From Candidatus Lachnoclostridium stercorigallinarum (GTDB taxonomy: Bacteria > Bacillota > Clostridia > Lachnospirales > Lachnospiraceae): a stretch of DNA of 35,641 nt. The translations under genes were made by a program, and so were the position numbers. The notes under the pieces were generated by a model that was not told the origin of the DNA, searched no databases, and saw nothing but the letters and a program-made list of their open reading frames with translations. Location of the stretch: the NCBI GenBank assembly GCA_019116745.1, contig DXBC01000094.1, positions 1-35,641 of the forward strand. The letters run 5' to 3'. Positions 27,062 through 35,641 of this stretch are shown here, one piece after another; the stretch's first letter is position 1, and the number at the start of each line of letters is the position of its first letter.

Positions 27062-27847
27062 ATGAGAAAACTGGGAGATTTGAAAAATCTGTTTCGGAGA
27101 CCTTCCCTTCCGCCGTCCGGCGGAACAGAGGAGCTGATCCGCCTGGAAAATCTGGTGAAAATCTACGATACCGGCGCGCTGAAGGTCATGGGACTGAAAA
27201 AGATCAACCTGACCATCCGCCGGGGGGAGTTTGTGGCCATTATGGGACAGTCCGGATCGGGCAAATCCACGCTGATGAATATTCTGGGCTGTCTGGACCG
27301 GCCCACGCTGGGCCACTATTATCTGGATGGAGAGGATACGGCGGAAATGACTCCCGGCCAGCTCTCTGCCGTCCGGAATCAGAAGATCGGTTTTGTGTTT
27401 CAGTCCTTTAACCTGATCGCCAGAACATCGGCATTAAAAAATGTGGAGCTGCCCATGACCTATGCCAGAAAGCCGAAGAAAGAACGGCGGGAGAGGGCCA
27501 TGGAGCTTCTCACCCGGGTGGGGCTGGAGGCCAGATACAGCCATATGCCCAATGAGCTCTCCGGCGGACAGCGCCAGAGGGTGGCCATTGCCAGGGCCCT
27601 GGCCAATGAACCGCCCCTGATTCTGGCGGATGAGCCCACGGGAAATCTGGATACGGCGGCTTCTGAGGAAATTATGGAGCTGTTCGCCTCTCTTCACGAC
27701 GAGGGAACCACAGTGGTGGTGGTCACCCATGAGGAGGACATCGCCGCCTTTACGGGGAGGATTATCCGGTTTCGGGACGGCCAGATCATCAGCGACGAGG
27801 TCAACCCCCACCCCAGAAGGCTGAAAAAGGAGGCGGCGGTATGCTGA
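27062..27847 (+). CDS. MacB-type ABC transporter ATP-binding protein
   Basis: [53 protein letters not shown]. Confidence 0.95.
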   Translation: MRKLGDLKNLFRRPSLPPSGGTEELIRLENLVKIYDTGALKVMGLKKINLTIRRGEFVAIMGQSGSGKSTLMNILGCLDRPTLGHYYLDGEDTAEMTPGQLSAVRNQKIGFVFQSFNLIARTSALKNVELPMTYARKPKKERRERAMELLTRVGLEARYSHMPNELSGGQRQRVAIARALANEPPLILADEPTGNLDTAASEEIMELFASLHDEGTTVVVVTHEEDIAAFTGRIIRFRDGQIISDEVNPHPRRLKKEAAVC

Positions 27848-29061
27848 TTGAGAACATGCAGATGGCGTTTCATGCCATCCGTGCCAATAAAATGCGGTCC
27901 TTTCTTACCATGCTCGGGATCATCATCGGTATCGGCTCGGTGATTGCCATTGTGTCCATCGGCGATACCATGAGGTCCCTGTTTGCAGATCTGTACGCCA
28001 ATGTGGGTCTGACCCAGACCTATGTGAGCATCGGCTACTGGGTGGACGATGTGAGGGAGAGCGACTATTTTACCATGGAAGAGCTGGAGAGGATCAAAAA
28101 CGTTTTCGGTGACAAGATCACCTATATAGACAGCTCTGCCTATCTGAACGCCGATGCCAGAGCGGGGGAGCAGAGCATGCCGTTTGAGTTTAACGGAGTG
28201 GATTACAATTATCAGGATGTGCAGCCGGTGAAGATTCTCTACGGTCGATACCTCAATGAGGGGGATACCCTGGGCCGCCGTGCCAGCGCCGTGGTGGAGG
28301 CGGAGAGCGCCAGAAGGCTCTTCGGCACAGAGAACGCCGTGGGAAGAACGTTCCGGGCGGATGTGTACGGCACCATGACGGAGTTTACGGTGGTGGGAGT
28401 GTATGAGGTGGAGATGAATGCCTTTCAGAAGCTGATGATGGGAAGCGGTGACGATACGGGAAGCGCGTTCATTCCCTGGACTCTTCTCACCTGGCCCAAC
28501 GACCGGTTTTATCAGTGCCATCTGTTTGCGGATGAGTCCATGACTACAGCGGAGCTGGACCGGTTTTATGACGACCTGACGTTTTATGTGGCGAAGTTAA
28601 AAAACAGGAATCCGGAAGATCTGTACGTATACACGGCCACTCAGGAGATGAACCAGATGGACAGCATTATGGGCGGACTCTCCATGGCGGTGGGAGGGAT
28701 CGCCGCCATCTCCCTGCTGGTGGGAGGCATTGGAATCATGAATATTATGCTGGTGTCTGTCACAGAGCGCACCAGGGAAATCGGTATCCGGAAAGCCCTG
28801 GGGGCCACCACCAGGGATGTAATGATCCAGTTTCTGACAGAGTCGGCCATTCTGTCCGCCTGCGGCGGAGCCATCGGGATTCTCCTGGGGGCAGGAGTGG
28901 TGTTTCTGGGCGGAACAGCCCTGGGACTGGAGGTGGTGGTGAAGCCGTCTGTGGTCATTATGGCGGTGTCGTTTTCCGCCATGGTGGGAATCTTTTTCGG
29001 CATGTATCCCGCCTCCAAAGCGGCGAAGGCGGATCCCATCGATGCGCTGCGGTACGAGTAA
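27841..29061 (+). CDS. MacB-type ABC transporter permease (FtsX-like)
   Basis: MAFHAIRANKMRSFLTMLGIIIGIGSVIAIVSIG; VGGIGIMNIMLVSVTERTREIGIRKALGA. Confidence 0.95.
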   Translation: MLIENMQMAFHAIRANKMRSFLTMLGIIIGIGSVIAIVSIGDTMRSLFADLYANVGLTQTYVSIGYWVDDVRESDYFTMEELERIKNVFGDKITYIDSSAYLNADARAGEQSMPFEFNGVDYNYQDVQPVKILYGRYLNEGDTLGRRASAVVEAESARRLFGTENAVGRTFRADVYGTMTEFTVVGVYEVEMNAFQKLMMGSGDDTGSAFIPWTLLTWPNDRFYQCHLFADESMTTAELDRFYDDLTFYVAKLKNRNPEDLYVYTATQEMNQMDSIMGGLSMAVGGIAAISLLVGGIGIMNIMLVSVTERTREIGIRKALGATTRDVMIQFLTESAILSACGGAIGILLGAGVVFLGGTALGLEVVVKPSVVIMAVSFSAMVGIFFGMYPASKAAKADPIDALRYE

Positions 29062-29071
29062 AAAACTGCGG

Positions 29072-29125
29072 AAAAGGGCCAGGTTCCGGCAGCAGGCCGG
29101 AGTCCTGCCCCTTTTCTTATTGCTT
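29072..29125 (+). terminator. Rho-independent terminator
   Basis: AAAAGGGCCAGG ... TCCTGCCCCTTTT followed by T-rich tract. Confidence 0.75.
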
Positions 29126-29286
29126 TTTTTCCGGGTATGTGATAACGTTAGTCACATATCGATAATATCTTTGATCAGAACATACGGCCTTTGGGCCGGT
29201 CTGCGGTTCTTTGCCCGAATCGGGCGGATTTTCATTTGAACAGACAGGATAAAACGGAAAAAAGCAGTGAGGAAAGGGGGCAGCCT

Positions 29287-30171
29287 ATGGAATATGGGCA
29301 GCACGGGGAAAGTCTGTTTTCCCTGGCGTTTTACAGGAGAAAAGAGGCGGCGGAGCTTTATCTGGCGGTAAGCGGAGAAAAGGAGCTTCGGACGGAGACA
29401 CTGAGGATTGCGTCCGCGGGAGACGGACTGTGGCTGGAGGCGGAGGGAAGGCCCACTGTGGTGGCGGCCCATTACATGAATCTTCTGGGAGAGAGCCTGT
29501 CCCTGCCCTGGAGCTGGATGCTTCCGGCCGGCCACTTCCCAGCTGCTTGCCCGCCGAATTCCGGGGGGATTTCCGCTCCTAAGATCCGCCGGGTGGTGTT
29601 TTACAGCGGCGGGAGTCAGGACCCGGACGAGACAGTGCTGGACCTGTACGGGGAGGAAAAACAGCCTGCGGTTCTGGCCGTCAACATCGGAGGAGGCAGC
29701 GGCAGCCGGCTGTTGGAGGAAAGCCGGAGGCTGCAGGAGTACGGCTGTTTTGTGGATGAGGTGAAAAATGGCCTGAGACAGGGGCTGGGGCCGGAGCGGG
29801 CGGTCAAACGGGCAGCCGCCTGGGGAACAGAGCACCATATGCTGAAGGATCTGCTGGAGGAAAGAGGATGCGAGGTGCGGGATCTGATTCTGCGGCAGTA
29901 TGAGGCGGAGAGCTCGGTGGTGAGAGAAAAAAAGCTGAGCTATGCGGCGGGAATGACCGCCGGAATGCTCCGGGGAGAAGCGGAAGGCATGGCCAGACTT
30001 CTACTGGGAATTCTGGAAGGCTTTGGCCCTGTGCCGTCCTGGCTGGAAGAAACCCTGTCTCAGGAGAGAAACTGCCGCAGACTTCAGGACTGGGGAATTG
30101 CGGCGTCCAGGTCCGGCTGCCTGGAAGAATTTCTGCGGCGGGCCGCCCTGGACGGCGGCGAACGGAACTGA
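29287..30171 (+). CDS. Divergent Rpn/PD-(D/E)XK transposase-like protein, nuclease motifs apparently lost
   Basis: C-terminal half resembles Rpn-family proteins (FYSGGSQDPDETVLDLY..., LLEESRRLQEYGCFVDEVKNGL, ERAVKRAAAWGTEHHMLKDLLEERGCEVRDLILRQYEAE). N-terminus lacks recognisable PD-(D/E)XK residues. Confidence 0.55.
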   Translation: MEYGQHGESLFSLAFYRRKEAAELYLAVSGEKELRTETLRIASAGDGLWLEAEGRPTVVAAHYMNLLGESLSLPWSWMLPAGHFPAACPPNSGGISAPKIRRVVFYSGGSQDPDETVLDLYGEEKQPAVLAVNIGGGSGSRLLEESRRLQEYGCFVDEVKNGLRQGLGPERAVKRAAAWGTEHHMLKDLLEERGCEVRDLILRQYEAESSVVREKKLSYAAGMTAGMLRGEAEGMARLLLGILEGFGPVPSWLEETLSQERNCRRLQDWGIAASRSGCLEEFLRRAALDGGERN

Positions 30172-30228
30172 AGGGCGCATTTGCTCACATTTTGAAAAAA
30201 TAATGAAAAAAATTTCACACATTTTCCC

Positions 30229-30258
30229 TTGACCCTCCTGCTGTGAAAAAACTATAAT
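30229..30258 (+). promoter_or_regulatory. Candidate promoter (TTGACC-18-TATAAT)
   Basis: TTGACC 30229-30234, TATAAT 30253-30258; a second extended -10 TGG-TATACT is at 30342-30347. Confidence 0.6.
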
Positions 30259-30381
30259 AATTTTGGACAGCTTTTTTCTGAAGATCATTTACGTTTTATT
30301 AAATTTTAGCGCATCCTATCGCCAATAAGGTACTTTTATGGTATACTGAATTGATAATTTATGTGCAGGCGAGGATTATTT

Positions 30382-30828
30382 ATGCTGAATGAAGATAAAA
30401 TTGAACTGATGACCGGCATCGCCATGTTTGAAAAACGGGAGGGAAGGCAGATCGCCGCAGCGGGAAAGATGTTTAAAAGCGATTTTGTGGGGCGGCATAT
30501 GCTTCACGCCTTTCTCCGCTTTACGGCGGCATATGTGCTGATCCTGTGCGTATGGGCGATGTATTCCGTGGATCAGCTGCTGACCACGGCGTCCCTGGAT
30601 GAACTGATGGGGCTGGGGGCCACGGCAGCGGTCTGGTATGTGGCCGGACTTGTCCTTTATCTTATGATTACCCGAAGCGTTTATTCCAGACGGTATGATG
30701 AGGCCAGCCGGGCGCTCCGCGCCTATATGGCGAAGCTCAGAAGACTGAAAAAACGGTATGAGTTCCAGAACAGAAAGAAAGAGCTTACAAAGGAGGGCAG
30801 ACATCATGATGGCGCTTCTCGTGTTTAA
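30382..30828 (+). CDS. Uncharacterised membrane protein upstream of cdaA
   Basis: Two predicted TM helices; ATG 30382; overlaps next CDS. Confidence 0.75.
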   Translation: MLNEDKIELMTGIAMFEKREGRQIAAAGKMFKSDFVGRHMLHAFLRFTAAYVLILCVWAMYSVDQLLTTASLDELMGLGATAAVWYVAGLVLYLMITRSVYSRRYDEASRALRAYMAKLRRLKKRYEFQNRKKELTKEGRHHDGASRV

Positions 30829-31768
30829 AGAACGTTTGCGGGTATGGTATGGGAAATATGCCGCATATATTAATGGGGCGGTACGCTTTTTCCTGAGCTT
30901 TGCGGCTCTGATGGCGATTAATGAAAATGTGGGTTTTATGACGAGGATAAGCGGAGCTGTGCCGGCTCTGGCGCTGGCCGCAGTCTGCGCCTTTCTTCCA
31001 TACGGGCTGGCGGCAGTGATTGTGGGGATTTTCATGCTCCTCCATGTGAGCGTGGTGTCCCTGGAGATTGCCGTGCTGCTGGCGGTGGTGATTCTTCTGA
31101 TCATGCTTCTGTACTACGGTTTTCAGCCGGGAGACAGCTGGCTTCTGCTGCTCACTCCCCTGGCTTTTTTCCTGAATATTCCCTATGTGATTCCTCTGGT
31201 GGCCGGCCTGTCCTGCAGCCTGGTTTCCGTGATTCCGGCCTGCAGCGGCGTGCTGATCTACTATATTCTGCTCTATGTAAAGCAGAATGCAGGTGTGCTG
31301 ACCGGAGGAGCTGCCGTGGACATTACGGAAAAATACAGCAGCATTCTGGATGGAGTGATTTCCAATGAAACCATGCTTTTCATGGCTCTGGCCTTTGCGG
31401 TGGGAATTCTGGTGGTTTATATCGTAAAGAATCTTTCCATCGATTATTCCTGGTATATTGCCATTGCGGCGGGAACCGTGTCACAGGCGGCAATCGTATT
31501 TGTGGGCGTATTCCTGTTTGACGTTTCCTTTTCCGTGGTTTCCTTCCTTATCGGGATGGCTGTCAGCGTGCTGCTGGCGGCGGCGTACAATTTCTTTGTA
31601 TTTGCCGTGGATTACACCAGGACGGAGTACCTTCAGTATGAGGACGACGACTATTACTACTACGTGAAAGCGGTGCCGAAAATCGCCGTTTCGGCTCCCG
31701 ATGTCAAGGTACAGAAGATCAACGCCAGAAAAAACAGCAAAAAGCACGTCAGACCAGGCGAAAGATAG
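30806..31768 (+). CDS. Uncharacterised polytopic membrane protein upstream of cdaA
   Basis: About 8-9 hydrophobic segments and acidic/tyrosine-rich tail (YLQYEDDDYYYYVKAVPK); SD AGGAGG. Confidence 0.8.
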   Translation: MMALLVFKERLRVWYGKYAAYINGAVRFFLSFAALMAINENVGFMTRISGAVPALALAAVCAFLPYGLAAVIVGIFMLLHVSVVSLEIAVLLAVVILLIMLLYYGFQPGDSWLLLLTPLAFFLNIPYVIPLVAGLSCSLVSVIPACSGVLIYYILLYVKQNAGVLTGGAAVDITEKYSSILDGVISNETMLFMALAFAVGILVVYIVKNLSIDYSWYIAIAAGTVSQAAIVFVGVFLFDVSFSVVSFLIGMAVSVLLAAAYNFFVFAVDYTRTEYLQYEDDDYYYYVKAVPKIAVSAPDVKVQKINARKNSKKHVRPGER

Positions 31769-31789
31769 AATGGGAGGTGTCAGGCAGGC

Positions 31790-32665
31790 ATGACGAATTT
31801 AGTGGAAACTCTGTATTCATGGCTGTCTTTTGTGCGTCATATCAGCGTAAGAAATCTGCTGGAAATCGCGATCATTGCGTTTCTGGTTTACGAGATCCTT
31901 TTATGGATCAAAAATACAAGGGCCTGGACCCTGTTAAAGGGAATTGTGGTGATTCTGGGCTTTACGGTTTTTGTCTATGTGCTGAGGCTGAACACGATTT
32001 TCTGGATCGTGAGCCGCCTGGCATTTGTGGCCACAACAGCCCTGGTGATTATTTTTCAGCCGGAGCTGCGGAAAGCTCTGGAGGAGCTGGGAAGCCAGAA
32101 TATTATCTCCGGCCTGCTGTCCTTTGACGACGGCAAGGAGAACCGGGCATTTACGGAGAGGTCTGTAAATGAGATTGTCAGGGCCACCTTTGAGATGGCC
32201 AAGGTAAAGACCGGCGCTCTGATGGTCATTGAGAGAACTACCCCCCTCAGCGAGATTGAGAGGACGGGGATCGAGATCGACGGAATCATCAGCAGCCAGC
32301 TGCTCATTAATATTTTTGAACATAACACGCCTCTCCACGACGGAGCGGTGGTTCTCAGCGGGAACAAGGTGGTGTCCGCCACCTGTTATCTGCCCCTGTC
32401 AGACAATATGGGAATCAGCAAGGATCTGGGTACCAGGCACCGGGCGGCTGTGGGAATCAGCGAGGTGTCGGACAGCCTGACCGTGGTGGTATCTGAAGAG
32501 ACGGGAAGGGTTTCCGTGGCGGAGAACGGCAGTCTCAGGCGGGTCAGCGACAGCGACGAGCTGAAACAAATCCTGTCCAGGCTGACGGAACAGAAGGAGA
32601 CGGGAGGAAAGAGATTTAAAATCTGGAAGGGAAGGATCAGGAATGAAAGAAAGATTGTTAAATAA
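31790..32665 (+). CDS. cdaA: Diadenylate cyclase CdaA
   Basis: Three N-terminal TM helices; DAC domain FEHNTPLHDGAVV, LGTRHRAAVGISEVSD; followed by YbbR protein. Confidence 0.96.
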   Translation: MTNLVETLYSWLSFVRHISVRNLLEIAIIAFLVYEILLWIKNTRAWTLLKGIVVILGFTVFVYVLRLNTIFWIVSRLAFVATTALVIIFQPELRKALEELGSQNIISGLLSFDDGKENRAFTERSVNEIVRATFEMAKVKTGALMVIERTTPLSEIERTGIEIDGIISSQLLINIFEHNTPLHDGAVVLSGNKVVSATCYLPLSDNMGISKDLGTRHRAAVGISEVSDSLTVVVSEETGRVSVAENGSLRRVSDSDELKQILSRLTEQKETGGKRFKIWKGRIRNERKIVK

Positions 32666-33968
32666 TTTCAGTCTGAAGCTGCTGTCCCTCCTGCTGGCTT
32701 TTTTTCTCTGGCTTCTGGTGGTAAATGTTTCCAATCCCATGATAGACGGAAGCAAGGAAGTACAGCTGGAAATAGAAAATGAAGACATTCTGGAAAACGC
32801 CGGACTGACCTACGAGATTGCGGGGAAGTCCACGGTGACAGTGAGATACAATGTGGCGACGCTGGACGCTTACCGCATTCAGGCGTCGGATTTCCGGGCT
32901 TATATCGACCTGGCGGATCTGTACGATGTAACCGGGGCGGTTCCGGTAAATCTGGAGGTAGTGAACAACCAGAGCCTGATCAGCTCGCCGGAGGTTAATC
33001 CAGGAGTGGTGCAGGTGGAGACGGAAGAGCTGCAGAGGAAGCGGTTTGACCTGACGGTGACTACCACGGGAGAGCCGGAGGAGGGATATGCACTGGGAGA
33101 TGTGACTCTGGATCCGGAATACCTCTACATCAGCGGTCCTGTGTCCCAGGTGGGTCAGATCAGCTCTGTGGGAGTGGAAATCGACGTGAGCGGCGTAAAT
33201 GCCAATATGTCCGGCACCACGGGACTGGTGTTCTACGACGCCAACGGCAACCGGCTGACGGTCAGCGACCGGATCACCTACGATGTGTCTCAGATCGGAT
33301 ACGAGGTGGAAATCCTGAGGGTGAGATCTCTGCCCCTGGATTTTGAAGTGTCCGGAACCGTGGCAAATGGATATGTGTTTGCCGGTCTTACCAGCGATGT
33401 CCAGTCCCTGACTGTGGCGGGACTGAAAACCAATCTGTCAAACCTGTCCACCATCACAGTGGATGATCCTCAGCTGAATATTCAGGGAGCGACTCAGAGC
33501 CGGACGATTGTGATCGATCTGACCCAGTACGTGCCGGACAATGTGTCCATTGTGGGAGGAACCACAGAAGCTACGGTGACTCTTGAGATAGAGCCGCTGG
33601 CCAGCAGAACTTTCAGCCTGAACCTGGCGGATGTGAGTCAGACGGGAGCTTCCGTGGACTATGAGTACAGCTTCACTCCGGAAACGGTGGAAGTGACGGT
33701 GCAGGGGCTTCAGGAAGATCTGGACGCCATGTCGGAGGAAGATCTGGGAGCAAGCTTGAATCTGTCGGAAATGACAGCCGGAACGGCGGCAGGAACCCTC
33801 AGTTTTGAACTGGACGAGGGCCTGGAAATTCTGAGCTATACCCCCTTTGAGATCACCGTGACAGACAGAGGACAGGAAGCAGCCGCCACAGAGGACAGTA
33901 CGGCGGAAGAAGCGGAATCGGAGGAGACGGAGTCAGATGCCGCTTCCGAAAGTACAGATCATGAATAA
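32643..33968 (+). CDS. cdaR: CdaR family regulator (YbbR-like repeats)
   Basis: FSLKLLSLLLAFFLWLLVVNVSNP N-terminus and repeated YbbR-like segments; overlaps cdaA. Confidence 0.93.
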   Translation: MKERLLNNFSLKLLSLLLAFFLWLLVVNVSNPMIDGSKEVQLEIENEDILENAGLTYEIAGKSTVTVRYNVATLDAYRIQASDFRAYIDLADLYDVTGAVPVNLEVVNNQSLISSPEVNPGVVQVETEELQRKRFDLTVTTTGEPEEGYALGDVTLDPEYLYISGPVSQVGQISSVGVEIDVSGVNANMSGTTGLVFYDANGNRLTVSDRITYDVSQIGYEVEILRVRSLPLDFEVSGTVANGYVFAGLTSDVQSLTVAGLKTNLSNLSTITVDDPQLNIQGATQSRTIVIDLTQYVPDNVSIVGGTTEATVTLEIEPLASRTFSLNLADVSQTGASVDYEYSFTPETVEVTVQGLQEDLDAMSEEDLGASLNLSEMTAGTAAGTLSFELDEGLEILSYTPFEITVTDRGQEAAATEDSTAEEAESEETESDAASESTDHE

Positions 33969-33981
33969 GTGAGGAATGAAT

Positions 33982-34245
33982 ATGGTAAGTGCAAAAGTGA
34001 TAATCAAAAACCCCACCGGCCTTCATCTTCGGCCGGCAGGAATGCTCTGCAAGGAATCTCTGCAGTTTCAGTCATCTATCCACTTCAAGTACAAGGACAG
34101 CACAGCCAATGCAAAAAGTGTGCTCAGCGTACTGGGAGCCTGCGTAAAGAGCGGGGATGAAATTGAGTTTGTCTGCGAGGGAAAAGATGAGGAGGCGGCT
34201 CTGGCGGCGGTAGTGAAGCTGGTAGAGGACGGCCTGGGAGAATAG
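33982..34245 (+). CDS. HPr family phosphocarrier protein
   Basis: KNPTGLHLRPAGMLCKESLQF (His site) and AKSVLSVLGACV (Ser site). Confidence 0.9.
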   Translation: MVSAKVIIKNPTGLHLRPAGMLCKESLQFQSSIHFKYKDSTANAKSVLSVLGACVKSGDEIEFVCEGKDEEAALAAVVKLVEDGLGE

Positions 34246-34249
34246 GGCA

Positions 34250-35608
34250 ATGGATATGGCAGTGTATACGGCCTGTTATCTGGCGGCCTATCTCCTGGAT
34301 CTGGGTAGTTATCACTGGCCTGCCGGTTTCTGCCTGATGGCCGCGGCTCTGTGGCTGTATGGGGCGGAATACAGAAGGACGGGCAATCTGGTACATCTGA
34401 GAGGCATATTTTCTCTCTTCTGGGTGGGCGGACAGGGAGTTGCCTGCCTGAAGCTGAGCCGTCTGCAGGTGCCATGGAGCCCGGTTACCTGGATCTGCTT
34501 TTATCTGGCTTTTGCCGGTTTTTACCTGACGTTTGAGTTATTCTCAAGGAGAGAGGGGGCGGCGAAAGAACCCACTGGAGGATGGAGAACCGGCCGTCCG
34601 GCCCGCAGCCGGATTTCAGGCCGGGGCGGACAGAGCGCCCAGCCTCTGGGAGGCATTTCCGGGGTCGGCCTGTTTGAAAGCGTCATGGGAGTGACGGCTC
34701 TTTCTCTGGCGGCATTCTGTTTTGAAGCCTGGTACCTGGGATATATTCCGTTTCTGGTGAGGGGCGTGCCCCATGCCTATTCCTATTTTCATGTGACGGG
34801 AGTTCACTATTTTACTGTATCCTGCGTGCTGGTCCCGGCTCTGGGCGTGCTGTATTTTCTTACGGACCGTGGCCGGTCAGGCAGGTGTAAAAAGATTCTG
34901 GCGGCAGCGGCGGTGATCGCCGCTCTGGCAATTCCCGTCCTGTGCGTGTCCAGGTTTCAGCTGATTCTGGCTGTGGCCCTGGCTGTGTTTGTATACATTT
35001 TGTGGGAAGGATCCTTCCCTGTGGTCTGGGGAGCGGGAATCGCCGTTCTGATGGTGGCGGCATATGTGGTGCTGACCATCGCCCGAAGCCATGACGTGGC
35101 CTACTTAAACGGCATCTTTGAGATGAAAAACAGCAATATGCCTATTTTCATCACCCAGCCCTATATGTACATTGCCAACAACTATGAAAATTTCAATTAC
35201 CTGGTGGAACATCTGGAGCAGTTCGCTTTCGGAATGCGCTCCCTGTTCCCTTTGTGGGCCCTGACGGGACTGAAATTTATCATGCCGTCTCTGGCGGACT
35301 ATCCCATTTTGGTGAACAAGGAGGAGCTTACTACGGTCACGCTGTTTTATGACGCCTATTACGACTTCGGAGCGGCGGGAGTGCTGGTATTTTCCTGCGT
35401 TCTGGGAGCGGTGAGCTGGCTGCTGGTGAAAAAGCTGAGGAGGATGAGCAGCCCGGTGGGATATCTGCTCTATGCCCAGATCGGCGTATATCTGATGCTC
35501 TCGTTTTTTACCACCTGGTTTTCCAACCCCACCACCTGGTTTTATCTGGCGGCAACGGCAGCCATCTGGCTGTTCTGTCTGGCCATAGAGCGGATGAGAA
35601 AGGGATAA
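34250..35608 (+). CDS. O-antigen polymerase / oligosaccharide repeat unit polymerase-like membrane protein
   Basis: Polytopic; large loop ITQPYMYIANNYENFNYLVEHLEQFAFGMRSLFPLWALTGLKF typical of Wzy-like proteins. Confidence 0.75.
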   Translation: MDMAVYTACYLAAYLLDLGSYHWPAGFCLMAAALWLYGAEYRRTGNLVHLRGIFSLFWVGGQGVACLKLSRLQVPWSPVTWICFYLAFAGFYLTFELFSRREGAAKEPTGGWRTGRPARSRISGRGGQSAQPLGGISGVGLFESVMGVTALSLAAFCFEAWYLGYIPFLVRGVPHAYSYFHVTGVHYFTVSCVLVPALGVLYFLTDRGRSGRCKKILAAAAVIAALAIPVLCVSRFQLILAVALAVFVYILWEGSFPVVWGAGIAVLMVAAYVVLTIARSHDVAYLNGIFEMKNSNMPIFITQPYMYIANNYENFNYLVEHLEQFAFGMRSLFPLWALTGLKFIMPSLADYPILVNKEELTTVTLFYDAYYDFGAAGVLVFSCVLGAVSWLLVKKLRRMSSPVGYLLYAQIGVYLMLSFFTTWFSNPTTWFYLAATAAIWLFCLAIERMRKG

Positions 35609-35633
35609 TACGATTTCGGGAGGAGATTTGATC

Positions 35634-35641
35634 ATGATTTC
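35634..35641 (+). CDS. Start of a further CDS truncated by window end
   Basis: ATGATTTC preceded by GGGAGGAG SD. Confidence 0.45.

Noticed and set aside
29160-29245. Small hairpins (GGCCTTTGGGCC, GCCCGAATCGGGC) upstream of the Rpn-like gene
   Set aside because: Short, no T-tract, no clear ORF or partner; insufficient evidence for a regulatory RNA.
1-35641. tRNA/rRNA genes, IS elements with terminal repeats, prophage or CRISPR-Cas genes
   Set aside because: None recognised on reading both strands; the Rpn-like gene has no visible terminal repeats.

Overview
This is a roughly 35.6 kb chromosomal segment that looks like a Clostridia/Lachnospiraceae-type genome, inferred from gene content and gene neighbours. 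It is almost entirely + strand housekeeping and accessory genes. In order: larC (truncated at left edge) and larE; a CuZn-SOD-family protein; rpsO-pnp; an M14 zinc carboxypeptidase; a TPR protein plus DUF4037 pair; an L,D-transpeptidase with a PAETQ tandem-repeat tail; a DUF3842 protein (-); an osmoprotectant-type ABC transporter; a frameshifted LysR regulator (-) divergent from an MFS / M20 / frameshifted transporter / MalY-PatB / M20-PepT-like cluster; a Cys-rich HMA protein; GNAT; YbjQ; adenine deaminase; a Spx/ArsC-like protein; MFS; a MacAB-like efflux system; a degenerate Rpn-like protein; two uncharacterised membrane proteins with cdaA-cdaR; HPr; and an O-antigen-polymerase-like protein. 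The most interesting item lies in the pnp / M14 peptidase intergenic region and is absent from the ORF track because it is too short. It looks like a complete Fst/par-like type I toxin-antitoxin module: a 28-aa membrane toxin (5332-5418, TTG start) convergent with a ~79-nt antisense RNA on the - strand (about 5529-5451). The two share a 13-bp bidirectional terminator, and direct repeats make the small RNA complementary to the toxin translation-initiation region. The toxin mRNA leader also has a potential 5' hairpin, an anti-Shine-Dalgarno sequence and 5'-3' long-range pairing. All assignments are from reading the sequence; no database search was run.
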